A stretch of 64,000 bases of DNA from Sphingomonas baiyangensis (GTDB lineage: Bacteria > Pseudomonadota > Alphaproteobacteria > Sphingomonadales > Sphingomonadaceae): contig NZ_SWKR01000002.1 in assembly GCF_005144715.1 (NCBI RefSeq), forward strand, positions 1,850,227-1,914,226, given 5' to 3'. A program made the translations under genes and the position numbers. Below the pieces are notes generated by a model, which worked only from the letters and a program-made list of their open reading frames with translations, had not been told where the DNA came from and made no database searches. Positions 23,874-33,347 of the stretch are shown here, piece after piece (the first letter of the stretch is position 1; every line of letters begins with the position of its first letter).

Positions 23874-24580
23874 TGCGGCGCACGCTGGCCTGCGGATTCG
23901 CGCTCGCCTGCGCGGTCGCCGCGGGCGGATTCGCACGCGACGCGTCTGCGCAGTCCCGGCCGCTCGCTGCGCACTGCGGGCCGGCCATTACGCTCGCCGA
24001 TGCGATCGCGCGCGCCTCCGCCCGCTTCGCGATTTCCCAAGGCCTGATCCACTCGGTGATCGCCGCCGAAAGCAACTTCATGGTGCGCGCGGTGTCGCCC
24101 AAAGGCGCGATGGGGCTGATGCAATTGATGCCGGGCACCTGGGCGGAACTGCGCCTTCGCTATGCGCTGGGCGCCGACCCTTTCGATCCTTGCGACAACA
24201 TCACCGCCGGCACCGCTTATCTCCGCGAACTGCTCGATCGCTACGGCGATCCGGGCTTCCTTGCCGCCTATAATGCAGGTCCCGGCCGCTACGAAGCGTA
24301 TCTCCGGGGCGCGCGGCGGCTGCCGGCAGAGACGCTCGCCTATGTCGCCAGACTGTCCTCGGCGCCGCTCGGCGACGTGGCCGTTCAATCGCCGGTTGCA
24401 CCCGATCCCGATGCGTGGATGCGCGGCGACTTGTTCGTGGGGCGTGTCGAGTCGGCGTCCGAGCCCGTGGGCCACGCGCCATCAGCACCGCCAGCCGCGC
24501 CGAATGAAAAGAGCGAAGCGCGACCATCGCGATCGCCGGCGGACGCGATCTTCGTGGCCCGGACCGGCGCTCGGCAATGA
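23873..24580 (+). CDS. Lytic transglycosylase of the transfer system
   Basis: A 235-residue periplasmic SLT-type transglycosylase (VirB1/TrbN-like). A signal peptide ends near AQS (about residue 28). The catalytic Glu66 is in IHSVIAAESNF, followed by the hallmark GAMGLMQLMPGT and later FLAAYNAGPG. It cuts peptidoglycan so the secretion channel can be built. The C-terminal tail (about 180-235) is proline/alanine-rich and probably unstructured. It is the last gene of the HTH-DUF2840-traF-DUF736 operon; 235 non-coding bases with small inverted repeats (CCGCCG/CGGCGG) follow before the relaxase. Confidence 0.9.
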   Translation: MRRTLACGFALACAVAAGGFARDASAQSRPLAAHCGPAITLADAIARASARFAISQGLIHSVIAAESNFMVRAVSPKGAMGLMQLMPGTWAELRLRYALGADPFDPCDNITAGTAYLRELLDRYGDPGFLAAYNAGPGRYEAYLRGARRLPAETLAYVARLSSAPLGDVAVQSPVAPDPDAWMRGDLFVGRVESASEPVGHAPSAPPAAPNEKSEARPSRSPADAIFVARTGARQ

Positions 24581-24815
24581 CCTGGCTTCGCGCGTCATTG
24601 CCCTGGCGCCTGGGTCCTCCGATCGGGGCGGATCGGCAGGCTTGGGAAGGAAAGAGGCGATGGCGAGATAAAAGCGCCGCCGTCGGTCGGCGGGCAAATG
24701 GTTGTGGCGATTGGCGAATTTGCGCCGTCGCCGTAGGTGCCCTGCCGTCGCTCTCCCGAATTTCCCCAACGATTTCAACACATCCGGCGCTGGCTCCCAC
24801 CTGCGGAGCGGGTTG

Positions 24816-26555
24816 GTGACCCGGGACGATGACTCGTTCCGCGTCCGGCCTGGCAAGCCCCGGAGCCGCGGCTCGGGCAAGCTCCGGGCGCAGAGCCTTG
24901 CGGCCCAGGTCCGGCGCGCCGCAGCACGTGCCGGCTTCGCACGGCGCAGTCCGAGAGGCGGCTGCGGCACTGGGTGGCTTGGCCGCGGTCGTGCGGCGGC
25001 GCTGACCGGGCGGCGCCCGTCCGCTTCGCGGCGCGTCGTGATCAAGGCCCGGATCGTGCGCCATCACGGCGCCCGCTTCCGCGCCGCGCCGCTCGCCCGC
25101 CACATCGCCTATCTCGAGCGCGACGGCGTCACCCGCGACGGGCGCGACGCCTCGCTGTTCGATGCGCGTTCGGATCAGGCTGACGGCAATGCGTTTGCGA
25201 CACGCTGCGGCGATGACCGCCATCACTTCCGCTTCATCGTCTCGCCCGAAGATGGCGCCGAGCTCGCCGATCTTCGGGCGTTCACGCGCGAGCTGATGGA
25301 CGACGCCGCGCGTGACCTCGGCACGCGTCTTGACTGGCTCGCGGCCGATCATTGGAATACCGACAATCCGCGTGTCCATGTCCTGGTCCGCGGCGTCGCG
25401 GCCGACGGGGCCGATCTGGTGATCGATCGCGGCTACATAGCGCACGGGCTCCGCGATCGCGCCGAGGCTCGTGCCACCCTCGAACTGGGTCCGCGCTCGG
25501 CGCGCGAGATCGACCAGTCGCTTGCGCGCGAGGTCGAGGCCGAGCGATGGACCAGTCTCGACCGCGGTCTCGTCGCACGCGCCGACCACGATGGCGCGGT
25601 CGACCTGCGGCACCAGGGAGTTGCCGCGCCCGGCCGGCGCGACCTGCTGCTGACCGGCCGCGCGCAGACGCTCGAGCGGCTCGGGCTGGCGACGCCCGCC
25701 GGTCCGGCGCGCTGGATCCTCAGGCCCGCGCTGGAACAGACCCTCCGCGAGCTCGGTGATCGTGGCGACATCATCAGGACGATCCACCGCGCGATGCGCG
25801 ACGCCGGCCACGCCATCCAGGAAAGCGGGCTGGCGATCCACGGTTCGCACGCATCCGAGCCGGTCGTCGGCCGCCTTGTCGCGCGCGGGCTGCACGACGA
25901 ACTCGCCGGCACTGCTTATGCCATCGTCGACGGGATCGATGGCCGCCACCATCATCTCCGCTTCGCCGACCTCGAACTGACCGGCGACGCGAGCCCTGGC
26001 GCGATCGTCGAGCTGCGGCGATGGCGGGACGCGCGCGGCGCCGACCGATCGGTGCTTGCGGTGCGGAGCGATCTGCCGCTGGATCGACAGGTTCGGGCAC
26101 GCGGCGCCACCTGGCTCGACCGGCAATTGCTCGGCGGGCCGTCCGGCCTCGCCGATCAGGGATTCGGCGGCGAGGTTCGCGACGCAATCGCCGCCCGCAA
26201 GGAGCATCTGATCGGTCAGGGGCTCGCCACCCGCCGGGCCGGGCGCATCGTCCTCGCGCCCAACCTCATCGAGACCCTCCGCTCGGCAGACCTGCGCGAA
26301 GCGGCGGCGCGCATCGCCGAGCGGACCGGGCTCGTCGCCCATGAGGCGCAGCCGGGATCGCGGATCGCCGGCACCTATCGCGAGCGGGTGACACTCGCCT
26401 CCGGCCGGTTCGCGATGATCGACGACGGGCTCGGCTTCCAGCTCGTGCCCTGGCGGCCGGCACTCGATCGCCAGCTCGGGAGCACGGTCGCCGGCACGCT
26501 GACCCCCGGCGGCATGGACTGGACCATCGGCCGCAGCCGCGGCCTGGGCATTTAG
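24816..26555 (+). CDS. Relaxase (DUF3363, TraI/VirD2-like)
   Basis: A 579-residue DUF3363 relaxase that would nick DNA at oriT and pilot the strand through the channel. The GTG at MTRDDDSFRVRPGKP is chosen because this is the conserved family N-terminus and GGAGCGG precedes it. HIAYLERDG (Tyr99) is a candidate catalytic tyrosine, RHHFRFIVSPEDG carries one His cluster, and HWNTDNPRVHVLVRG the metal-site motif. In the last, the first His of the usual NPHxH is Arg186 here (His188 remains), which may weaken metal binding. DUF3363 proper spans about residues 260-570. It is directly followed by traG. Confidence 0.88.
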   Translation: MTRDDDSFRVRPGKPRSRGSGKLRAQSLAAQVRRAAARAGFARRSPRGGCGTGWLGRGRAAALTGRRPSASRRVVIKARIVRHHGARFRAAPLARHIAYLERDGVTRDGRDASLFDARSDQADGNAFATRCGDDRHHFRFIVSPEDGAELADLRAFTRELMDDAARDLGTRLDWLAADHWNTDNPRVHVLVRGVAADGADLVIDRGYIAHGLRDRAEARATLELGPRSAREIDQSLAREVEAERWTSLDRGLVARADHDGAVDLRHQGVAAPGRRDLLLTGRAQTLERLGLATPAGPARWILRPALEQTLRELGDRGDIIRTIHRAMRDAGHAIQESGLAIHGSHASEPVVGRLVARGLHDELAGTAYAIVDGIDGRHHHLRFADLELTGDASPGAIVELRRWRDARGADRSVLAVRSDLPLDRQVRARGATWLDRQLLGGPSGLADQGFGGEVRDAIAARKEHLIGQGLATRRAGRIVLAPNLIETLRSADLREAAARIAERTGLVAHEAQPGSRIAGTYRERVTLASGRFAMIDDGLGFQLVPWRPALDRQLGSTVAGTLTPGGMDWTIGRSRGLGI

Positions 26556-26565
26556 GAGAGCCCCC

Positions 26566-28539
26566 ATGCAATCCTCCCGGATCCTCTGGGGCCAGGTGAC
26601 GATCGTGCTGCTCATCGTGCTCGGCACGGTCTGGGGCGCGACCCAGTGGACGGCCCATGCGCTCGGCTATCAGGCAGCGCTCGGGCCACCCTGGTTCTTC
26701 GTGCGCGACTATCCCCTCTATCCGCCGCCGGCCTTTTTCTGGTGGTGGTTCAGCTACGATGCCTATGCGCCCGAGATCTTCACCCGCGGCGCGTTCATCG
26801 CCGCTTCGGGCGGGATCGCCGCAGTGGTGGTCGCGATCGCCATGTCGGTCTGGCGCGCCCGCGAGTTGAAAGTGGCCGAGACCTATGGATCGGCGCGCTG
26901 GGCAAGCCCGAGTGAAGTCGCTGCCGCGGGGCTGCTCGGGCAGGACGGCGTCGTGCTCGGCGAGTTGCGGGGCGACTATCTCCGCCACGATGGTCCCGAG
27001 CACATCCTCTGCTTCGCGCCGACCCGCTCGGGTAAGGGCGTCGGCCTGGTCATCCCGTCGCTGCTGACCTGGGCGGGCTCGGCGATTGTCCATGACATCA
27101 AAGGCGAGAACTGGACGCTGACTGCCGGCTTCCGCGCGCGGGTCGGCAAGGTCTTGCTGTTCGACCCGACCAACGCCGCCTCGGCGGCCTACAATCCGCT
27201 GCTCGAGGTGCGCCGCGGCGAATGGGAGGTCCGCGACGTGCAGAATGTCGCCGATGTGCTGGTCGATCCGGAAGGGTCGCTCGAGCGGCGCAACCACTGG
27301 GAAAAGACCAGCCACGCGCTGCTCGTCGGCGCGATCCTCCACGTCCTCTATGCCGAGCCCGACAAGACGCTCGCGGGAGTCGCCGCCTTCCTCTCCGATC
27401 CGCGGCGCCCGATCGAGGCAACCCTGGCGGCGATGATGTCGACCCGGCATCTCGGCGAAGCCGGCGTCCATCCGGTCGTCGCCTCGGCCGCGCGCGAGCT
27501 GCTCAACAAATCGGAGAATGAGCGCTCCGGCGTGCTGTCGACCGCCATGTCCTTTCTGGGGCTCTACCGCGATCCGGTAGTGGCCAAGGTGACGAGCGCG
27601 TCGAGCTGGGGGATCGCCGACCTGGTCGATGCCGAGGAACCGGTCACCTTGTACCTCGTCGTGCCGCCGTCGGACATCAGCCGGACCAAGCCGCTAATCC
27701 GGTTGCTACTCAATCAGATCGGCCGGCGGCTGACCGAGGAACTGCGTCCCGCTGCCAGGCGGCACCGGGTGCTGCTGATGCTCGACGAATTTCCTGCGCT
27801 TGGCCGTCTCGACTTCTTCGAGTCCGCGCTGGCCTTCATGGCCGGCTACGGTCTCAAGGCCTTCCTCATCGCCCAATCGCTCAACCAGATCGAGAAGGCC
27901 TACGGCGCCAACAATGCGATCCTCGACAATTGCCATGTGCGCGTGAGCTTCGCGACCAATGACGAGCGCACCGCCAAGCGTATCTCCGACGCGCTCGGCA
28001 CCGCGACCGAGATGCGCGCGATGAAGAACTATGCCGGACATCGCCTCTCGCCATGGCTCGGGCACCTGATGGTATCGCGCACCGAAACCGCTCGCGCGCT
28101 GCTCACGCCGGGCGAGATCATGCAGTTGCCGCCCGACGACGAGATCGTGATGATCGCCGGCGTGCATCCGATCCGCGCACGAAAGGTCCGCTATTATCGC
28201 GATCGGCGCCTTGCCTCGCGCATCCAGGATCCGCCGAAGGACATGCCCGCATCGGAGCCGCGCGCGAATGACTGGACGAACCTGCCGATACCAGCCCGGT
28301 CCCACGCGCCAGTTGGTGGCGTCGACGAAGACGGCGATCCGGCAAATGGCGGCATCCGCCGCGAACCCGAACTGCCGGAAGAGCAGGAGATCGTCGCGCG
28401 CCCCCCGCCGCCGGCTGGGGAGTTCGAGTTTGACGATGGCTCAAGCGACGATGCCGCCGCTGCCCGGCGTCTGCAGGATCGGATGCGGGGCAACGCGCGA
28501 CAGGCGTCGCTCGACCCCGGCGACGGGATCGTGCTGTGA
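26566..28539 (+). CDS. traG: TraG/VirD4 coupling protein
   Basis: A 657-residue type IV coupling ATPase. Two N-terminal membrane segments (about 10-28 and 74-95) anchor it. Walker A is APTRSGKGVG (151-160); Walker B is VLLMLDEFPALG (about residue 405). FLIAQSLNQIEKAYG and SFATNDERTAKRISDALG are conserved TraG blocks. It hands the relaxase-DNA complex to the Trb channel. It starts 10 bases after the relaxase with an AGGAG ribosome site and overlaps the CopG-like gene by 4 bases. The C-terminal 100 residues are acidic/proline-rich and variable. Complete. Confidence 0.95.
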   Translation: MQSSRILWGQVTIVLLIVLGTVWGATQWTAHALGYQAALGPPWFFVRDYPLYPPPAFFWWWFSYDAYAPEIFTRGAFIAASGGIAAVVVAIAMSVWRARELKVAETYGSARWASPSEVAAAGLLGQDGVVLGELRGDYLRHDGPEHILCFAPTRSGKGVGLVIPSLLTWAGSAIVHDIKGENWTLTAGFRARVGKVLLFDPTNAASAAYNPLLEVRRGEWEVRDVQNVADVLVDPEGSLERRNHWEKTSHALLVGAILHVLYAEPDKTLAGVAAFLSDPRRPIEATLAAMMSTRHLGEAGVHPVVASAARELLNKSENERSGVLSTAMSFLGLYRDPVVAKVTSASSWGIADLVDAEEPVTLYLVVPPSDISRTKPLIRLLLNQIGRRLTEELRPAARRHRVLLMLDEFPALGRLDFFESALAFMAGYGLKAFLIAQSLNQIEKAYGANNAILDNCHVRVSFATNDERTAKRISDALGTATEMRAMKNYAGHRLSPWLGHLMVSRTETARALLTPGEIMQLPPDDEIVMIAGVHPIRARKVRYYRDRRLASRIQDPPKDMPASEPRANDWTNLPIPARSHAPVGGVDEDGDPANGGIRREPELPEEQEIVARPPPPAGEFEFDDGSSDDAAAARRLQDRMRGNARQASLDPGDGIVL

Positions 28540-28970
28540 CCGGCCTGCGCATCAAGCACACCTTTCGGCTGCCCCCGGCGCTGTCTTCCGAGTTGGCCGA
28601 CTATGCCGCGCGCAAACGTGTCACGCAGGCACTGGTGGTCGAGACCGCACTTGCCTCCTTCCTGTCGGGCGACAGCGCCGAGCATCTCGAGGCCGTGCTG
28701 AGCCGGCGGCTGGACCGGCTCTCGCGCCAGGCGGAAAAGCTCGCCTGGCATGTCGAGCTGACCAACGAGACGCTGGCGCTCTTCATACGCTTCTGGCTGG
28801 TCAACAATCCGCCGCTACCGGACACCGCGCTTCCGGCGGCACAGGCGATGGGCAAGGAGCGCTGGGAGCGCTTCGTCGAGACGCTCAATCGCCGCATGGA
28901 GTTCGGGCCGAGGCTGAAGAACGAGATCGTAGAAGATGTCGAACCCCCTCCGGGTGAAGGCCGCGACTGA
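28536..28970 (+). CDS. CopG-like ribbon-helix-helix protein
   Basis: A 144-residue protein with an N-terminal ribbon-helix-helix: IKHTFRLPPALSSELADYAARKRVTQALVVETALASFL. A helical C-terminal region follows. It uses a GTG start overlapping the traG stop (GTGA). In related elements this CopG/TraC-like gene sits between traG and trbB and is thought to regulate transfer or be an accessory relaxosome protein. Here a cargo pair separates it from trbB. Confidence 0.82.
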   Translation: MTGLRIKHTFRLPPALSSELADYAARKRVTQALVVETALASFLSGDSAEHLEAVLSRRLDRLSRQAEKLAWHVELTNETLALFIRFWLVNNPPLPDTALPAAQAMGKERWERFVETLNRRMEFGPRLKNEIVEDVEPPPGEGRD

Positions 28971-28975
28971 AAAAC

Positions 28976-30346
28976 CTACCGGCGCTTGCTGGCGCCGAGG
29001 TCCGTCACCGACGCGAGAACAGTGTTCTCCCAGATCGTGTTGCATTGGATCTCGCCGTCCTGCTCGAACCAATGGGTCGCGCCGGGGATGAGGTCGAACG
29101 GTATGGGATTGCTCGCGAGCGGATTGTGAAAGAATTCGAGTTCCTGACACCATGCTTCGCCAAACGGCCAGAGCGCTTCATAGTCTGGGCTGGAGATCGA
29201 CAAAGCGAACGGGATCGCGTCGACCGCACCGGGCGTTCGATCGAACAGGATCCCCTGCCGAACCATGTCGAGGCCGGGCGGTTGCCAGCCGGCGAGAAAC
29301 CCCATCCGGTTGAACTTGGACAGGGTGGCGGCATTGCTGAACAACACACCCGACAGATGGGCGTTGGCCGGATCGCGAAAGAGGCCTGCCGGAATTCGGT
29401 TCTTTCCTGTCAGATGCGAAATCGACGCGCCTGCGGCACGGCGATCGGCACCTTCGCCTTCCACGTAGGCCTTGAAGCCATACAGATAGGTTGGCAGCGC
29501 TTCGCGGCTCCAGACCATTGAGCCGGACTCGTGGAAGTCCGCGATGGCAATCGCGAATGGCTGGCCCCGTACGTGCGCCATGTGCTCATAGTTGCGCTGG
29601 AGCTTCCCCCTGAGCGTCTTGGCGAAGCGCTCGGCGGTATCGCCCGTCAATCGCTCGTCCCGATCCTCCGGCGCGTGCACCCATGGACCGATGCCACCGG
29701 ATCGCGGCTCGGCGGAATTGGCGGTCACGGCCTCGATCCAGCAATTGGCCCCGCCCAGTTCGATCTCGAAGTCCGGGGACACATGGTCCTGCCGCACCCG
29801 AATACCCTGCTCCCGGAAGCACGCCAGCAGGTAGAGCTCGAACAGTCGTGAGGCGAAGTTGTTCGTCTGGAAGTCGCTGACGAAATTCGGGTCCGGGTTT
29901 GGCAACGCCAGATAGCATTCGCCCACCGCCATCAATGCGGGGAGATGATCCAGCGTGGATGACAGAAGCTCAAATTCAGGCGAGGCGCCGGCCGAACCGA
30001 TCTCGCATAGCGGGCGCCGCCTCCGCTCGCCGGAAGGAAGCGGCTCGGGTGGTTTCCCGATCCGAAAGCTTGTCCGCAGATGGGCCAAGGCCAGGTCCGG
30101 GTTTGCGAAGCCGCCGCGCTCATCGGTCCGCACCCATCGGTGGTCCACACGCCGCCTCAGGGTCAAGGTCGAAAAGGTCCAGGTCGCAGGGTCGATCAGA
30201 ATCGCGCCTGCCGCCTCGGATTTCGCCGTCTTGTAGGCATCGTAGATTTCCCGGTCGCCGAAGTTCGGACCGCGCTCGAGCGAGAGCGCGAAGAGATCAA
30301 ACTGCCGCGCGTTGATCTGCTTGAGGTCTGCATTCTCGCCAGTCAC
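28976..30346 (-). CDS. Unknown cargo protein, degenerate PD-(D/E)XK-like
   Basis: A 456-residue soluble protein I do not recognise. The middle contains an arrangement resembling a PD-(D/E)XK core: SRLFELYLLACFREQGI (Glu170), PDFEIEL (Asp192) and WIEAVTA (Glu205), but Val207 stands where Lys is expected, so it may be catalytically altered. The C-terminal half (LTGKNRIPAGLF, HNPLASNPIP) has no motif I know. It is convergent with the CopG-like gene (5 bases between stops) and divergent from the DUF3800 gene across 96 bases. Its opposite orientation interrupts the transfer operon, so it is cargo. Confidence 0.6.
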   Translation of the reverse strand: MTGENADLKQINARQFDLFALSLERGPNFGDREIYDAYKTAKSEAAGAILIDPATWTFSTLTLRRRVDHRWVRTDERGGFANPDLALAHLRTSFRIGKPPEPLPSGERRRRPLCEIGSAGASPEFELLSSTLDHLPALMAVGECYLALPNPDPNFVSDFQTNNFASRLFELYLLACFREQGIRVRQDHVSPDFEIELGGANCWIEAVTANSAEPRSGGIGPWVHAPEDRDERLTGDTAERFAKTLRGKLQRNYEHMAHVRGQPFAIAIADFHESGSMVWSREALPTYLYGFKAYVEGEGADRRAAGASISHLTGKNRIPAGLFRDPANAHLSGVLFSNAATLSKFNRMGFLAGWQPPGLDMVRQGILFDRTPGAVDAIPFALSISSPDYEALWPFGEAWCQELEFFHNPLASNPIPFDLIPGATHWFEQDGEIQCNTIWENTVLASVTDLGASKRR

Positions 30347-30442
30347 GTCAGATCAGCCTCGCGGCATTCATTCGCATCGTGCCATCTATGGCGGTTCACG
30401 GTGGGTTCTGGCAGTCTATTCGCGCGATTCTCGCGAGGGTTC

Positions 30443-31534
30443 ATGAAGCACTATTTCCTCGACGAGAGCGGCCATGGGGGAGATCTTGCCTCGGCCAACT
30501 TGCTCGATTTCTCTGGGCAGCCGGTTTTCGCGCTTGGCTGTGTCGGAATCGACGACGAATCCGCCCTCGCTGCCGAACTCGAACGCCTTCGCGAAAAGCA
30601 CCAGTGCGGGGCCGGTGAACTCAAATCGAGTTCGCTTGGCGCCAAGCTCCCGGCCTTCGCCTGTGATCTAATGGAATGGCTCGTGGTCCATGAGGCCGCC
30701 ATCTTTGTGGAGATTGTTGAGAAGCGCTTCTTCATCGCGATTCACGTCGTCAATAACCTGCTCTGCGGGCGCTACAGTCTGGATGATGTTGACCAGGAGA
30801 GCAGGAGCCTGTTCGCCGAGTTCCTGAGCAGATCCGAGTTCGAACCGATCCTGCTCGGCTATATCGGAGCCTGCCGCTCCGAGGCCCTCGGCGACGTGAC
30901 GAATCTCCTGACTCTGCTGTGGGATGCCCTGGATGAGTCGGATGAGGATGTCGCCCGCACTCTGCAGGTGCTCACGATGTATGCACGCGACCATGCCCGG
31001 CTCGGGGACGCCAAAGTCGGCAAATTTCTTCCGATCCCCGACCTGAGCGTCACGGGGAAGAAGGTCTGGATGCTGCCGAACCTCTCGTCCCTGACCAATA
31101 TCTATGGCCGCATCAACCAGTCGCGCCGGCAAGGTTTGGACGGGGTCACGCTCGTTCACGACATCCAGCTCCAGTATGACAAGGTGCTGAGCGACGGAAA
31201 GGCGATGCTGGAGAAGCTTGCGGCTGAGAACGCGATGCCGGTCGTGCCGTTTGCCGACTATCAGCTGCGCGGTAACGTCACGATGAGGTTCGCCTCCTCT
31301 GCCGATGATAGCTGCCTTCAGGCCGCCGACCTCCTCGCTGGCAGCGCCATGCGGTTTGTCCGCTCAGGCTTTCCGCGACAAAGACGCAGTGATCCGGCGC
31401 TGCGCCAGGCTTTTTTCAAGATATACGAAACCGGCAATCCATTCACCGCGACCGGCATCAATCTCGTCGTCACTGACGCGATCCTCGACCGCCTCCAAAT
31501 CCCGAACATCCCCTCCGCGCCGTTCGTATTCTAA
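30443..31534 (+). CDS. DUF3800 domain protein
   Basis: A 363-residue DUF3800 protein: KHYFLDESGHGGD at the very start, ALGCVGI, and the C-terminal DSCLQAADLLAGSAMRF. The family is thought to have an RNase H-like fold with conserved acidic residues (DESG, and Asp in QAADL), and it is frequent in phage-defence and mobile contexts; activity is not established. The ATG is chosen because the conserved DESG motif begins a few residues later; the open frame upstream runs into the divergent gene. The 194 bases after it hold only the trbB promoter or remnants. Confidence 0.75.
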   Translation: MKHYFLDESGHGGDLASANLLDFSGQPVFALGCVGIDDESALAAELERLREKHQCGAGELKSSSLGAKLPAFACDLMEWLVVHEAAIFVEIVEKRFFIAIHVVNNLLCGRYSLDDVDQESRSLFAEFLSRSEFEPILLGYIGACRSEALGDVTNLLTLLWDALDESDEDVARTLQVLTMYARDHARLGDAKVGKFLPIPDLSVTGKKVWMLPNLSSLTNIYGRINQSRRQGLDGVTLVHDIQLQYDKVLSDGKAMLEKLAAENAMPVVPFADYQLRGNVTMRFASSADDSCLQAADLLAGSAMRFVRSGFPRQRRSDPALRQAFFKIYETGNPFTATGINLVVTDAILDRLQIPNIPSAPFVF

Positions 31535-31728
31535 TGCCGCGTGGCCGGGAGTGGTCCGAGTCGCCGGTCAGACGGAACCAATCGGGCTTCCAAGGCCGTT
31601 CGGGAAAGCCTCCGCGAACACGCGATCTACGCTCGGGCTTCTTCTTCTACGCCATGGCTCTACGACGATAAGTATCTGTTGCGCATCCTGATTTTCGCGC
31701 CTCCTTAGTCACCCCTGTCGCCGGTGCA

Positions 31729-32736
31729 GTGCCGCATCGGCCGTCAAACAGGGTGATCCGCGTGGTCGTAACGCCGTCCCGTTCAGAGGCCTCCCGCCGT
31801 GGCGCGAAGATGCTGCGGACCGCGCTCGGGTCCTCGATCGCGGCCTGGCTGGACGATCCCGGAATCGTTGAGATCATGCTCAATCCGGACGGGCGGCTCT
31901 GGATCGATCGCTTGGGCAGCGGCCTGGCCGACACGGGTATTGGCGTCGCGGCAGCCGACGGCGAACGCATCATCCGCCTCGTCGCGCATCATGTCGGCAG
32001 CGAGGTCCATGCCCGCGCACCGCGCGTCTCTGCCGAACTGCCGGAGACCGGCGAGCGCTTCGAGGGCCTGTTGCCGCCGGTCGTCACCGCCCCCACCTTT
32101 GCGATCCGCAAACCTGCCGTCGCGGTGTTCACGCTGGACGATTACGTCGCAGCGGGCATCATCACGCGCCTGCAGCGCGCGGCGTTGCGCAAGGCGATAG
32201 CCGGCCGCGAGAATATCCTCGTCGCCGGCGGCACCGGCACGGGCAAGACCACCCTCACCAATGCGCTGCTCGCCGAGATCGCCGGGACCAGCGACCGCAT
32301 CGTGCTCATCGAGGACACGCGCGAGCTCCAGTGCACCGCGCCCAATCTCGTCGCGATGCGGACCAAGGATGGCGTGGCCACCCTCTCCGACCTCGTCCGC
32401 TCCTCGCTGCGGCTCCGGCCCGACCGCATTCCAATCGGCGAGGTTCGCGGTGCCGAGGCGCTCGATCTGCTCAAGGCCTGGGGCACCGGCCATCCCGGCG
32501 GCTTCGGGACGATCCACGCCGGCACTGCTCTCGGCGCGCTCCGCCGCCTCGAGCAACTGATCCAGGAAGCCGTAACCACCGTGCCCCGGCCGCTGATCGC
32601 CGAGACCATCGGCCTGATCGCGGTGCTGGTCCGCGACGGCACCGGCCGCCGGCTCGCCGAACTCGCCCGCGTCGAAGGTCTCGATGCCTCCGGCGAATAC
32701 CGACTCCACTCCCTCAGCAACGGAGAAATCCAATGA
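31729..32736 (+). CDS. trbB: TrbB, VirB11-like secretion ATPase
   Basis: Up to 335 residues. The first GTG is used; a second GTG eight codons later (31753) is also possible, and homologues begin near [12 protein letters not shown]. Walker A is [11 protein letters not shown] (about residues 166-175), then [46 protein letters not shown] and the His box. It powers pilus assembly and substrate transfer at the inner membrane. First gene of the mating-pair formation operon; its stop overlaps trbC as ATGA. Confidence 0.93.
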   Translation: MPHRPSNRVIRVVVTPSRSEASRRGAKMLRTALGSSIAAWLDDPGIVEIMLNPDGRLWIDRLGSGLADTGIGVAAADGERIIRLVAHHVGSEVHARAPRVSAELPETGERFEGLLPPVVTAPTFAIRKPAVAVFTLDDYVAAGIITRLQRAALRKAIAGRENILVAGGTGTGKTTLTNALLAEIAGTSDRIVLIEDTRELQCTAPNLVAMRTKDGVATLSDLVRSSLRLRPDRIPIGEVRGAEALDLLKAWGTGHPGGFGTIHAGTALGALRRLEQLIQEAVTTVPRPLIAETIGLIAVLVRDGTGRRLAELARVEGLDASGEYRLHSLSNGEIQ

Positions 32737-33062
32737 ACGGCTCGCTTGTCCCCCTCCGCGTCCGCGCGGCAGCCTTCGCAACCTGCGCGATCCTCGCGCT
32801 CGCCGCCGGTCCGGCGCACGCCTCGGGCTCGTCCATGCCCTGGGAGAGCCCGCTCCAGTCGATCCTCGAAAGCATCGAGGGCCCCGTCGCCAAGATCATC
32901 GCGGTGATCATCATCATCGTCACCGGCCTGACGCTTGCCTTTGGTGAGACCTCGGGCGGCTTCCGCCGGCTCATCCAGATCGTGTTCGGGCTGAGCATCG
33001 CCTTTGCCGCCAGCTCCTTCTTCCTCAGCTTCTTCAGCTTCGGCGGCGGGGCGCTGGTCTGA
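32733..33062 (+). CDS. trbC: TrbC, conjugative pilin precursor
   Basis: A 109-residue pilin. A cleavable signal sequence ends at AHASG (about residue 31). Two hydrophobic segments follow (IIAVIIIIVTGLTLAFGE and IVFGLSIAFAASSFFLSFF), as in VirB2/TrbC pilins. RP4 TrbC is trimmed and cyclised by TraF; a TraF homologue is encoded at 22948. Length and the terminal GGGALV are usual. Overlaps trbB and trbD. Confidence 0.92.
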   Translation: MNGSLVPLRVRAAAFATCAILALAAGPAHASGSSMPWESPLQSILESIEGPVAKIIAVIIIIVTGLTLAFGETSGGFRRLIQIVFGLSIAFAASSFFLSFFSFGGGALV

Positions 33063-33340
33063 TGGAGACCCTCGATCCCGGTGCGGCCCTTCCGGGCTAT
33101 TTCGCGCCCGTCCATCGCGCGCTGACCGAGCAGATCCTGCTCGGCGGCGCTCCCCGTTCGGTCGCGATCGTCAACGGCACGCTCGCCGGAGCGGTCGGGC
33201 TCGGCTTACGGCTCTGGGTGGTCGGGCTGCTCCTCTGGGCGGTCGGCCATGCCGCCGCGGTCTGGGCGGCACGGCGCGACGCACAGTTCCTCGAGGTCGG
33301 ACGGCGCCACATGCGCTACCCCGCCTGGCTGCGCGCGTGA
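33062..33340 (+). CDS. trbD: TrbD, small membrane protein (VirB3-like)
   Basis: A 92-residue inner-membrane protein: GYFAPVHRALTEQILLGGAPRS, then two hydrophobic stretches (residues 37-50 and 52-68) and RRDAQFLEVGRRHMRYPAWLRA. It matches TrbD/VirB3, which works with the TrbE ATPase. Its ATG shares a base with the trbC stop (TGATG), and trbE starts 7 bases after it. Confidence 0.92.
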   Translation: METLDPGAALPGYFAPVHRALTEQILLGGAPRSVAIVNGTLAGAVGLGLRLWVVGLLLWAVGHAAAVWAARRDAQFLEVGRRHMRYPAWLRA

Positions 33341-33347
33341 GGCCGCG

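Noticed and set aside
24201..26627. 808-codon open frame on the minus strand across the relaxase gene
   Set aside because: It is a shadow of the relaxase: amino acid content is skewed and it has no motif, while the plus strand carries clear DUF3363 and relaxase motifs.
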